DNA from: Paralcaligenes ureilyticus
GTDB taxonomy: Bacteria > Pseudomonadota > Gammaproteobacteria > Burkholderiales > Burkholderiaceae_B
DNA: 64,000 nt
Direction of reading: 5' to 3'
Assembly (NCBI RefSeq): GCF_004346225.1
Contig: NZ_SMAJ01000007.1
Coordinates: 140,161 to 204,160, forward strand
Positions 39,446 to 47,546 of this stretch are shown one piece after another (positions within the stretch are counted from its first letter, which is position 1; every line of letters starts with the position of its first letter). The notes beneath the pieces are model-generated. The model was not told the origin of the DNA. It saw only the letters and a list, made by a program, of their open reading frames with translations, and made no database searches. The position numbers were made by a program, and so were the translations under genes.

Positions 39446-39736
39446 ATGAACTGTACCAACACTTCTTATGTGACGCATTTCGGCGCCGTTTACGTTCGAG
39501 GTAAAAAAACCATGTCATTTCAGTCAAGGTGATTGTAAAGCTGTAATTTGTAGGCTATATTTGTAAAAAAGTCGTCACATTGAACGTTTGGCGTTTCATT
39601 GCATTTGTGGCTGTTGCCCGTTTTGTGCGCGCCACTATGCCTTGTAAAAGCTTGATTATAGTTTGTTCAGCGGGTTGCAAGCTTATATCCGGCGGCATGG
39701 TCGATGGCACATTTTTATAAAACCGGGAGGAGCAAT
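39446..39736. other. Intergenic region before the importer genes
   Basis: About 290 bp, A/T-richer than the genes around it, presumably holding the promoter of the importer operon. I saw no repeat or clear -35/-10 pair. A strong ribosome site (GGGAGGAG) at 39724-39732 belongs to the short leader ORF that follows. Confidence 0.4.
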
Positions 39737-39838
39737 ATGAAATCGTGTGTGTTAAGTCAAGGCGGTATGGGAGCCAATTTGGGGCGAAGATGTTCCGCTT
39801 GCGTGCAACTCAACGAGACAATAGGAGCACAGGGATGA
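39737..39838 (+). CDS. Short leader ORF coupled to the binding-protein gene
   Basis: A 33-codon frame (MKSCVLSQGGMGANLG..., with a CSAC pair) starting at ATG 39737 after the best ribosome site in the area, GGGAGGAG. Its TGA overlaps the ATG of the next gene (ATGA at 39835-39838), the usual sign of translational coupling. No known family; it may only serve to load ribosomes or sense a condition. It could also be a chance frame. Confidence 0.5.
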   Translation: MKSCVLSQGGMGANLGRRCSACVQLNETIGAQG

Positions 39839-40941
39839 CTGGAAATAACGATAAACGTATGGCGCAGGCGGCATCCGCCGGGCGTGGCATCAGTCGGCGC
39901 GACGTACTTATCCGGGCGGGCGTAGGCGCTGCGGCTGTTGGCGCTCCGGGCCTGTTCGGACTGCGCCAGGCCATGGCGGCCACAAACGCCGGGTTCGATC
40001 TTGCGGCAGCGCGCAAGGAAGGCCCTGTAGTAATCTGGCATGCCGACCAAGAGGCGGATGTGGTTGAGTTTCTAAAGATATTTACAAAGAAAACGGGCAT
40101 TGCAACGGTACAGCAGCGCTTGCTTCCGGGGGCGGCCCTGCCGAAGTTGATGGCAGAATTGCGAACGGGTGCGACCGACGTCGATGTCTACGACACCTCT
40201 GATGCGGGATTGATGGAGCAGTTGCGCAAGCAGGGCCATCTGCTTCGTTATGAGTCGCCGGAGCTCGCGGCTTATGCACCGCAATATAAAAGTAATCCGG
40301 TGGGTTTTTGGGCGGCCTACTACATCAATATCGGGACAATCATGTACGACCCGCGCCATGTCCAGCCGGATACTGCGCCCAAGACATGGCTTGATCTGCT
40401 CGACTCGAAATGGAAGGGGCAGGTTGGTTTTCAGAATGCGTCCGCCGGAACCCAGTACACCTGGTGGTATCTGCTCAAGGACATTCTTCCAAAGGATTAC
40501 TGGGATCGCCTTGCCGCGCAGAAGCCGCGCGCCTATTCGTCGTCGACGCAGATCGTCACCGATATACATAACGGCAATCTGAAGATCGGGGGCAAGGTCA
40601 GTTCGTTCCAATATGTGAAGTCAAAACGCCTGAAGGAGCCTATCGAGGTTGTTTTCCCTCCGGAGGGTGCGCCGGCCCAAAGTCAGGTGGTTGGCATTAT
40701 CGGGGCCACCAAGCGGCCAAACGCCGCCAAGGCGTACGTGAATTTCCTGCTCTCGCAAGAGGGTCAGCAAAGCTGGAACGAGATTCAGGGTTCGCCTTCG
40801 GCGCGGACTGACGTCAATTACCCAGGGCAGCCGGATATGTCCAAAGTCAAGATCATCGTACCCACCAATATGGACGATTACGCGCTTACGGCCAACCATG
40901 CGAAGTTTGTGAAGCTGTGGAACAAGATCACCGGCTTCTGA
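39835..40941 (+). CDS. ABC importer substrate-binding protein, Tat-exported
   Basis: Extracellular binding protein of the iron(III)/AfuA-FbpA type (type 2 periplasmic fold), 368 residues. The N-terminus has a twin-arginine signal SRRDVLIRAGVGAAAVGAPG, so it is exported folded. Mature features: VVIWHADQEADVVEFLKIF near residue 64 and the IGATKRPNAAKAYVNFLLSQEGQ segment typical of the family. ATG 39835 with AGGAG is preferred over the open frame from 39745. The ligand may be a metal complex or an organic acid; the gene neighbourhood favours the latter. Confidence 0.85.
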   Translation: MTGNNDKRMAQAASAGRGISRRDVLIRAGVGAAAVGAPGLFGLRQAMAATNAGFDLAAARKEGPVVIWHADQEADVVEFLKIFTKKTGIATVQQRLLPGAALPKLMAELRTGATDVDVYDTSDAGLMEQLRKQGHLLRYESPELAAYAPQYKSNPVGFWAAYYINIGTIMYDPRHVQPDTAPKTWLDLLDSKWKGQVGFQNASAGTQYTWWYLLKDILPKDYWDRLAAQKPRAYSSSTQIVTDIHNGNLKIGGKVSSFQYVKSKRLKEPIEVVFPPEGAPAQSQVVGIIGATKRPNAAKAYVNFLLSQEGQQSWNEIQGSPSARTDVNYPGQPDMSKVKIIVPTNMDDYALTANHAKFVKLWNKITGF

Positions 40942-40961
40942 CCGTTCCATCGGAGGATGGG

Positions 40962-42671
40962 GTGCCGCTGCTGCGGGCAAGGCGCTCGCGGCCGCGCATC
41001 AAATTGAACCTGGTGGGGTTAATGGCGTTGCTGCTGCTTGTGCAGGGCTATCCATTGCTCTTGATTGTTTCCAGCGCGTTCAATGTGGGCGACCCTCAGG
41101 CAATCCCGCCGACCGAGTTTGGTTTGTCGAACTTTGTCCAGATTCTGGACCATCTGGACTGGGTTTGGAATTCGCTGCTTGTGGCCGTTGGCGGCACGCT
41201 GCTGGCTACTGCGATCGGCGTTTTGCTTGCCTGGATCATTCATCGGACCACCGTGCCTGGCAGCAGCCTGCTGGAAATTCTGATTGCAATTCCTTACCCG
41301 CTTGGCCCCCTGGTCGGAGCGCTCTCCTGGAGCGCGCTGGGGTCGCCGAGCTCGGGCTTGATCAACAAGTTGTTTGTCGCAGTGACTGGGTTTGCCAGTC
41401 CAGTCATCGACATCACCAGCCTGGGTGGCATCATTTTCGTCATGGCGATCTTCGAAGCACCCGTCGCCGTCTTGATGATCGGTGCCGCAATGCAGCGGAT
41501 GGATCCATCGCTGGAAGAATGTTCGGCCATTTTTGGCGGAGGGCGGATGCGCACGGCCTTGCGGGTGACCCTGCCATTGATGTTGCCGGCGATACTCAGT
41601 TCGGCACTTTTCCTATTCACTTCAATGCTGGGCGCGTTTGCGATCCCGGCCATTCTTGGTGTTGCCAGCCGATTCTACGTCATCACCACAGCCATTTACG
41701 TACTGTTTCAGGGCTATCCCCCCAATTACCCGCTGGCGGCCGCGCTTGGTTTGCTTCTGATCGCAATCACTGCCATTGCGGTCTGGCTCTACGGCCGTGT
41801 CTTGAGTGGCCGCTCGTTCACTGTTGTATCGGGAAAGAACTATCGTCCGCGTCGGGTCGATATGGGTGCGTGGACGCCGCTGTTGTTTGCGATTGCCTGT
41901 TTGTATATTGTCATTGCTTTGATTTTGCCGCTCGGCGTATTGCTGGTCGCGTCCGTTCAAAGCGGCGGCGAAATACGTTGGGACGTGAGCGAATGGACAT
42001 TGAGAAATTACCATTACGTCCTGATCGATTTTCCCACTACACGACAGGCTATTGTCAATAGCCTTATGCTGGGTGTGGGGACGGGCACGATCGGCACGGC
42101 GCTGGCGGCGGCAATTGCCTGGGCCGTCCACCGCCACCATGGCCCCGGCGTGCGGGCGCTCGAGCAAGTGACAATGCTGCCGCAAGCGTTTCCCCGGTTG
42201 ATTTTTGCCTTCGGATTTCTCTGGATGTTGCTGAGCCTGCCATTTCCGTTGTACGGGACGGCGCTTTCGGTCCTGCTTGTCTATGTCATTGTTTTCCTGC
42301 CGCTTGCTTATCGCAGTATGGCCGGCGTAGTCGTACAGATCGACCGCTCGATGGAAGAAGCAGCGCAAATGAGCGGCGCCGCCTGGTGGCGCATGATGCG
42401 CACCGTTACGCTGCCGTTATTGCGCTCGGGTTTGCTGGCGACCTGGGTGCTCATTTTCATGGTTTCCATCCGTGAAGTGAGTGCGTCGCTATTCTTGGCC
42501 GGGCCGGGCATCCAAGTACTCGGACCGGCAATCTTCAGCTTCTGGGATTCCGGCGGACTGCCGCGGGTCAGTGCGCTGGCTGTTGTTCAGGCGGTGATCA
42601 TCCTGGTTGCATTGCTGCTGGTTCGCTGGCTAACCAGGCAAGGTGGGAAAATCGGAGGGGTACAGGCATGA
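40962..42671 (+). CDS. ABC importer permease, fused two-domain (FbpB/ThiP type)
   Basis: Membrane protein of about 569 residues with roughly twelve hydrophobic segments and two BPD_transp_1 halves. Each half has its EAA loop: EECSAIFGGGRMRTALRVTLP near residue 200 and EEAAQMSGAAWWRMMRTVTLP near residue 480. GTG 40962 has GGAGG five bases upstream; a GTG at 40917 would overlap the binding-protein gene. The stop overlaps the region of the ATPase start, so the three importer genes form one operon. Confidence 0.87.
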   Translation: MPLLRARRSRPRIKLNLVGLMALLLLVQGYPLLLIVSSAFNVGDPQAIPPTEFGLSNFVQILDHLDWVWNSLLVAVGGTLLATAIGVLLAWIIHRTTVPGSSLLEILIAIPYPLGPLVGALSWSALGSPSSGLINKLFVAVTGFASPVIDITSLGGIIFVMAIFEAPVAVLMIGAAMQRMDPSLEECSAIFGGGRMRTALRVTLPLMLPAILSSALFLFTSMLGAFAIPAILGVASRFYVITTAIYVLFQGYPPNYPLAAALGLLLIAITAIAVWLYGRVLSGRSFTVVSGKNYRPRRVDMGAWTPLLFAIACLYIVIALILPLGVLLVASVQSGGEIRWDVSEWTLRNYHYVLIDFPTTRQAIVNSLMLGVGTGTIGTALAAAIAWAVHRHHGPGVRALEQVTMLPQAFPRLIFAFGFLWMLLSLPFPLYGTALSVLLVYVIVFLPLAYRSMAGVVVQIDRSMEEAAQMSGAAWWRMMRTVTLPLLRSGLLATWVLIFMVSIREVSASLFLAGPGIQVLGPAIFSFWDSGGLPRVSALAVVQAVIILVALLLVRWLTRQGGKIGGVQA

Positions 42672-42672
42672 A

Positions 42673-43863
42673 ATGGCCAATGCACAGGCGGGCTGCACAA
42701 TGAGCGCAACAGACTTGCACATGGACCGTTCGCTTTCGGCGGGTGCCGCTGCAATACCAGACACACCCTCTTTTCTCGAGGTCCGCAACCTTGTCGCAGG
42801 CTATGGCGACAAGATTGCGGTCGATGGAATCTCCTTGTCGATCAAGGCGGGCGAGCATCTTTCGCTGCTAGGGCCCTCCGGTTGCGGCAAGTCCACGACT
42901 TTGCGTTGCATCGCCGGGTTGGAGACGCCGCTCGAAGGCGAGATCGTCATCGATTCCAAGGTCGTGTTCTCGTCTGCAAAAAAAATTAATGTCCCGCCGG
43001 AAAAACGGCAACTATCCATGGTGTTCCAGTCGTACGCCATTTGGCCGCACATGACCGTATTCGAGAATGTCGCCTATGGCCTGCGTGCGCACAAAGTTCG
43101 TGGCGAGGAGCTCAAGCAGCGGGTTGCCACCGCGCTGGCGATGGTTGGGATGGCGGAATTGGTCGATCGGCCGGCTACCGATCTGAGCGGCGGTCAGCAG
43201 CAGCGGATTGCCCTGGCGCGCAGTTTTGCCGTTCGTCCGAAAGCAATGTTGCTCGATGAACCGCTTTCCAACCTGGACGCCAGGCTGCGAGTGCGGATGC
43301 GCGAGGAAATCAAGGAACTGCAGCATCAGCTTGGCCTTTGCACCATCTACGTGACGCACGACCAGGAAGAAGCAATGGCGATATCCGACCGGATCATTGT
43401 CATGCGCAGCGGTCGAATTGAACAGATTGGCGCGCCGCTCGAGATTTATGATTTGCCGCGTACACGCTTTGTTGCGGATTTCATCGGGGCTGCAAATATA
43501 CTGTCTGGCCAGGTGCTTCCAGGTGCTCCAGGTCACGCCCCGATGCTGCGCGTGGGCCAGGCCGATATCCAGTGCACTGCCTGCGAGCCCATGCCGCGTC
43601 CGGCAGAAGACGGCAACTACCTGGCCGCCGTGCGCGCGGTTTATCCAGAGCTTAGTCGCGGCGCTGCGTCCGGGATCAACCAGTGGCCGGCTACAGTCAA
43701 ACGCCGGCTGCTGTTGGGAGATATCGTCACTTACATACTGGATTGGCCGGGCGGGACCTTGAGGGTTCAGGGTTTTCCCGGCAAGTTGTTCAATGAGGGC
43801 GAACATATCGTCTTGCACATTCCGCAAGAGCGCGCTGTGTTGGTGGGCGCCGATAGGCTTTGA
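42673..43863 (+). CDS. ABC importer ATP-binding protein (FbpC/PotA type)
   Basis: ATPase of about 396 residues. Walker A GPSGCGKSTT, Q-loop MVFQSYAIWPHMTVFEN, signature LSGGQQQRIALARS, Walker B AMLLDEPLSNLDARLR and H-loop VTHDQEEAMA are all intact. A TOBE-like C-terminal domain follows. ATG 42673 is two bases after the permease stop; 42700 is an alternative. The 30-residue N-terminal stretch before LEVRNLVAGYGD is not conserved in the family. Confidence 0.88.
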   Translation: MANAQAGCTMSATDLHMDRSLSAGAAAIPDTPSFLEVRNLVAGYGDKIAVDGISLSIKAGEHLSLLGPSGCGKSTTLRCIAGLETPLEGEIVIDSKVVFSSAKKINVPPEKRQLSMVFQSYAIWPHMTVFENVAYGLRAHKVRGEELKQRVATALAMVGMAELVDRPATDLSGGQQQRIALARSFAVRPKAMLLDEPLSNLDARLRVRMREEIKELQHQLGLCTIYVTHDQEEAMAISDRIIVMRSGRIEQIGAPLEIYDLPRTRFVADFIGAANILSGQVLPGAPGHAPMLRVGQADIQCTACEPMPRPAEDGNYLAAVRAVYPELSRGAASGINQWPATVKRRLLLGDIVTYILDWPGGTLRVQGFPGKLFNEGEHIVLHIPQERAVLVGADRL

Positions 43864-43914
43864 CCACCAGGGCTGGCTGTGGCGGCTGGTGGAACACTGA
43901 AGGCAATTTCAAGC

Positions 43915-44799
43915 ATGAAAATCAGCTTTGTCGGACTGGGGCAGATGGGCAAACCCATGGCGTTGAATATGTTGAAAAGCGGCGCCGAGCTTATCGTCAG
44001 CTCCCGCAGCAATACGCACTTTGCCGAATTCGAGAAAAAGGGGGTGCCCACCACGCAAGATCTTGCGCAGGTTGCGCAGAGTCATATTATTTTTCTCTGC
44101 CTTTTGGATAGTGAGGTCGTGCAGGATGCGTTGTTCGGAGAAAAAGGGTTTGCCAAGCATCTGACGACGGGACAAATAGTCGTGGACTTCAGCACCATCT
44201 CTTATTCCCTGACGATGGAAATAGCCAAGCGCTTGCAAGATCGTGGTATTGGGTTTCTTGACGCCCCTATCTCTGGGATGGAGGCCCGGGCGGTCGACGG
44301 CACTCTTACCGTAATGTGCGGAGGCAAAAGAGAGACTCTTGATGAGGTCAGGCCTTATCTGGAGTGCGTTGGCAACAAGATTATCTACATGGGCGCCAGC
44401 GGATCTGGCCAACTTACCAAGCTCTTTAACCAAATGCTCTATGCAATCAATATGGCGGGGGTGGCGGAAATCCTTCCCCTGGCTGTGAAGATGGGGCTGG
44501 ACCCCGAAAAGTTTGCACAGGTGATCAACAGCGGAACGGGTAGGAGCCACGCATCAGAGTTTTTCGTCCCCAGGATCTTACGGGATCATTTTTCAGACGG
44601 ATACTCCTTGAAAAAAGGCTATAAAGATTTGGTAAGCGCGGCTGAAATCTCCGCCGATCTTTGCGCGCCTCTGCCAGCGATGCATGCGGCAATCGCGACT
44701 TATCAGGCGGCCATGCGCAAGGGCTATGGCGACTACGATAAAGGCATCATGGTCCGCGTTTTTGAAGAGTTGCTGGGAGTAAGTTGCCGCAAGCCGTAG
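43915..44799 (+). CDS. Beta-hydroxyacid dehydrogenase (3-hydroxyisobutyrate dehydrogenase-like)
   Basis: NAD(P)-dependent oxidoreductase, 294 residues. It starts MKISFVGLGQMGKPMALNML (Rossmann GxGxMG), has the substrate motif LDAPISGMEARAVDGTLTVM near residue 118 and the catalytic lysine in GQLTKLFNQMLYAIN near residue 170. Relatives reduce tartronate semialdehyde or oxidise 3-hydroxyisobutyrate and other short hydroxy acids. It follows the importer ATPase by 51 bases on the same strand and probably acts on the imported compound. Confidence 0.88.
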   Translation: MKISFVGLGQMGKPMALNMLKSGAELIVSSRSNTHFAEFEKKGVPTTQDLAQVAQSHIIFLCLLDSEVVQDALFGEKGFAKHLTTGQIVVDFSTISYSLTMEIAKRLQDRGIGFLDAPISGMEARAVDGTLTVMCGGKRETLDEVRPYLECVGNKIIYMGASGSGQLTKLFNQMLYAINMAGVAEILPLAVKMGLDPEKFAQVINSGTGRSHASEFFVPRILRDHFSDGYSLKKGYKDLVSAAEISADLCAPLPAMHAAIATYQAAMRKGYGDYDKGIMVRVFEELLGVSCRKP

Positions 44800-44847
44800 G
44801 CCTCCTAAGTGGATTGTTGCCGCAATTTCAAAAGTAGGGATAAAAGC

Positions 44848-45264
44848 ATGGATACGAATGGCATCGATGATGTACAGGTGGGGGCGTCGTCGCGGATCAG
44901 TAAAACCCTCTCCGAGGCTGACGTTTATATGTACGCCGGAATTTCGGGGGATTTTTCGCCCAATCATATCGATGAGGTCTACATGAAAGCGGGTCGCTAT
45001 GGTCAGCGTATTGCTCACGGAACGTTGTTGATGGGCTTCATGTCAGCCGCTTCCGCCAGGCTTTATCTGGGCCGAACGGTATCGTTGGGGTACGACCGCG
45101 TGCGTTTCACGGCCCCTGTCTTTTTCGGCGATACGATTACGACCGAATACACAATCAAGCAGATTGATCGTGACAAGAGGCGAATCTACGCCGATGTTTG
45201 CTGCACCAACCAGCACGGTCAAGTGGTTGGCGCCGCGCTTAATATTCGCGCCTTCGTCGGTTAG
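44848..45264 (+). CDS. MaoC-like hot-dog hydratase
   Basis: Single hot-dog domain, 138 residues. YAGISGDFSPNHIDEVY near residue 28 and RIAHGTLLMGF carry the hydratase-2 type D/H pair. Such proteins hydrate enoyl-CoA or dehydrate hydroxyacyl-CoA esters. ATG 44848 is downstream of GTAGGGAT. It ends the + strand set and converges on the DapA-like gene with 28 bases between stops. Confidence 0.87.
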   Translation: MDTNGIDDVQVGASSRISKTLSEADVYMYAGISGDFSPNHIDEVYMKAGRYGQRIAHGTLLMGFMSAASARLYLGRTVSLGYDRVRFTAPVFFGDTITTEYTIKQIDRDKRRIYADVCCTNQHGQVVGAALNIRAFVG

Positions 45265-45292
45265 TAGACGGGAGAAAACCTACGTTTCGCTT

Positions 45293-46228
45293 TCAAAGGT
45301 TTCGTAGGTCCAGCGCCTTGTCGTGGGCCAGCAATGCTTTGCTGATGACACCCAGGTGTGCTTGGTGTTTCGAATCAAGGCGCGACAGCATGGGCAGCAT
45401 GGGGCCCATATCGGCAATGCCGGCGGCCGTGACGGCATCGTGCAGGACGCGGATTGGATTAAGCGCATCGCGGCAGTCTTCCAGCGGCATATAAGCGGCT
45501 CGCAATTGTTCAGCCTCAAGAAAATTGCCGCTCTGGATCGCCCGTAATAACTCCATTGACCCGCGCGGCCCGACGCATACCGAGCCGGAAGTGAAGCCCG
45601 ACAGCCCGAAGTCGCGCAAGTGGACGATTGCCGGGCGCTCTCCGATACCGCTAATGACCTTGCTTTTATCGACAAGCTGCAGCAACCGCGTCAGGAATTC
45701 ATCTTGTTCAGGGGCGTCGCGCACGATGGCGTACTTGATGGCGGCGATGCGGCCTTCGCGCGCCAGCACTTCTACGGACTCTGGCTGCAAAAACGTAGTG
45801 TTCTTGATGTAAATGATGACGGGTTGCGCAAAGGCATCCGAGAAACGGCGTATACCGTCCATGGCCCCTGCGTCGGTGCTGGGAAACATCAGGGGCAGTA
45901 TCATCGCCGTGGGAAATTTGCGCTGGCGCAGGATCGCGGCCTGGTCGATCATCTTGCCGTAATCGGGTCCGACCGATGGGATGACCCAGGTATCGGCGCC
46001 GACGGTTTCTTCCAGAAAATCCAGTACTTCAGCGTATTCAGACACGGGTATATTGTAAAAATTGGCATTCCCGCCATATAACAGTGTGCGTACGCCGCCC
46101 GACTCCATATGATGGATTAATGCCTTGTTCGCTTCCCTGTTTAATGACAAGTCTGCGTGGCGCGCCAAGGGCGGGACGGCCAGAACTGAGCAGGTTATGT
46201 TTTCGTGTGTAACGGCAGTAGTTTTCAT
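45293..46228 (-). CDS. DapA/NanA-family lyase, divergent
   Basis: TIM-barrel class I aldolase-family protein of 311 residues. The Schiff-base lysine is present in IAAIKYAIVRD near residue 169. The usual GTTGE loop reads GGNANFYNIP and the usual YNxP reads YIKNTT, so it is neither dihydrodipicolinate synthase nor a standard N-acetylneuraminate lyase. Members of such branches cleave or dehydrate 2-keto acids. Its promoter region (46229-46340) holds the motif AAGTTGTAA and ACTTGT/ACAAGT repeats. Confidence 0.83.
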   Translation of the reverse strand: MKTTAVTHENITCSVLAVPPLARHADLSLNREANKALIHHMESGGVRTLLYGGNANFYNIPVSEYAEVLDFLEETVGADTWVIPSVGPDYGKMIDQAAILRQRKFPTAMILPLMFPSTDAGAMDGIRRFSDAFAQPVIIYIKNTTFLQPESVEVLAREGRIAAIKYAIVRDAPEQDEFLTRLLQLVDKSKVISGIGERPAIVHLRDFGLSGFTSGSVCVGPRGSMELLRAIQSGNFLEAEQLRAAYMPLEDCRDALNPIRVLHDAVTAAGIADMGPMLPMLSRLDSKHQAHLGVISKALLAHDKALDLRNL

Positions 46229-46249
46229 TACGTTCTTATCAGCTGTGAT

Positions 46250-46315
46250 TTACTTGTAAGTTATTCTAGACAAAAGCTAGATACTTGTCAATAAGTTGTA
46301 AAAAAACAAGTAATG
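46250..46315 (-). promoter_or_regulatory. Operator-like repeats upstream of the DapA-like gene
   Basis: TTACTTGTAAGTT at 46250-46262, TACTTGT at 46283-46289, AAGTTGTAA at 46293-46301 and ACAAGTA at 46306-46312 form direct and inverted repeats. AAGTTGTAA also occurs upstream of the gntR gene, and its complement TTACAACT in the 14-bp array at 49265. A GntR operator is inferred. Confidence 0.45.
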
Positions 46316-46340
46316 AAAAAATGCACGCAAGGCGGGCGCG

Positions 46341-47516
46341 TCAATGTTTGAGCACTTTTTGTGCAGCCGCTAGCCAGGATTGCGCGACGCTCTCGCCGCC
46401 TTCGTTAAGGGTAGGCGGGGCCTTCCAGCCTTCGGTGATGTCGAATCGGGAGTATTTAACGGCCGACCCTAATGTCAGGCTCCGGCCTTGGGCCGAATCG
46501 GGCAGGTTCACGATCATTTTCCGATGCAATACCTGAGGGTTGTCGAACACCTGGTCGATCGTTGCGATCGGTGCGCAGGGCACACCGCTTTCGCGCAATT
46601 TTTGCGCCAGATCCTGGGTTAAATAGTGCCGGGTTTCCTGCTCGATGGTGGCGTCGACCAGGTCGCGATTGGCAAGCCTGGCCGCCAACGACAGGAATTG
46701 AGGGTGTTCGATTAGGTCTTGCCGATCCAGCGCCGTCATGAATTTTTCAAATAAATTCTGGATGCCCGCGCCGATGACTATCCAGCCGTCACGGGTCGCA
46801 AAGGATCGGTAGGGGACCAGTTGAGGGTGATTCGAGCCTAACTTCCCGGGGACGCCGAATCCCAGTAGATATTCCAGGGCCGCGTTGGCCAAAAAGGCGA
46901 CCTGTCCTTCCAATAAACTGGTTTCGACACGTTGGCCTTGTCCCGTACGGCCGCGTTCCAACAAAGCCACAAGAATGCCCGAGAAGGCGTTCATGCCGGT
47001 TATGACGTCGAATGCGGATGTGCCCAGTTTTACCGGAGGCCCGTTCTTTTCGCCGGTGATGCTCATGTATCCGCCCAGGGCTTGTATGGTCAGATCGAAG
47101 GCGCGTTCTGTGGATTGTGGCCCGTCCGCTCCCATGCCCGAGATCGATGCGTAGATTAGGCGCGGGTTGATTTGGCGCAGGCTTTCGTAGTCGAGATGGA
47201 ATTTTTCCATGACGCCGGGCCGAAAGTTTTCGATGAAGACGTCGGCTCGCGCCGCCAGTTCGCACAGGCGGGCCAGCGCATGGGCGTCATTGAAGTCGAC
47301 GCCCAGCGAATGCTTGTTCCGATTGGCGGCCAGGAAGGTGATGCCTTCGCCATCAGAAAAAGGAGGCCCCTGGGTTCGCAACGGGTCGCCCGTGCCGGGC
47401 GGTTCGATCTTAAGAACCTCGGCGCCTAAATCGCCGAGAAGCATCGTGCAGTACGGCCCGGCGAGGAACCGGGTCAGGTCCAGCACGCGCAGTCCCTCCA
47501 AAGGCTTTGCCATCAT
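46341..47516 (-). CDS. CaiB/BaiF family CoA transferase (first copy)
   Basis: Class III CoA transferase of 391 residues that moves CoA between carboxylic acids. Motifs: LRVLDLTRFLAGPYCTMLLGDLGAEVLKIE at the N-terminus, NRNKHSLGVDF near residue 67, FIENFRPGVMEKF, and FDLTIQALGGYMSITGE around residue 135-155. It is closely similar to the transferase at 54269 over most of its length. It lies 30 bases downstream of the flavoprotein gene on the minus strand, so the two are co-transcribed. Confidence 0.92.
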   Translation of the reverse strand: MMAKPLEGLRVLDLTRFLAGPYCTMLLGDLGAEVLKIEPPGTGDPLRTQGPPFSDGEGITFLAANRNKHSLGVDFNDAHALARLCELAARADVFIENFRPGVMEKFHLDYESLRQINPRLIYASISGMGADGPQSTERAFDLTIQALGGYMSITGEKNGPPVKLGTSAFDVITGMNAFSGILVALLERGRTGQGQRVETSLLEGQVAFLANAALEYLLGFGVPGKLGSNHPQLVPYRSFATRDGWIVIGAGIQNLFEKFMTALDRQDLIEHPQFLSLAARLANRDLVDATIEQETRHYLTQDLAQKLRESGVPCAPIATIDQVFDNPQVLHRKMIVNLPDSAQGRSLTLGSAVKYSRFDITEGWKAPPTLNEGGESVAQSWLAAAQKVLKH

Positions 47517-47546
47517 AGGAAATTTTTCATGATTGGAATATTGAAA

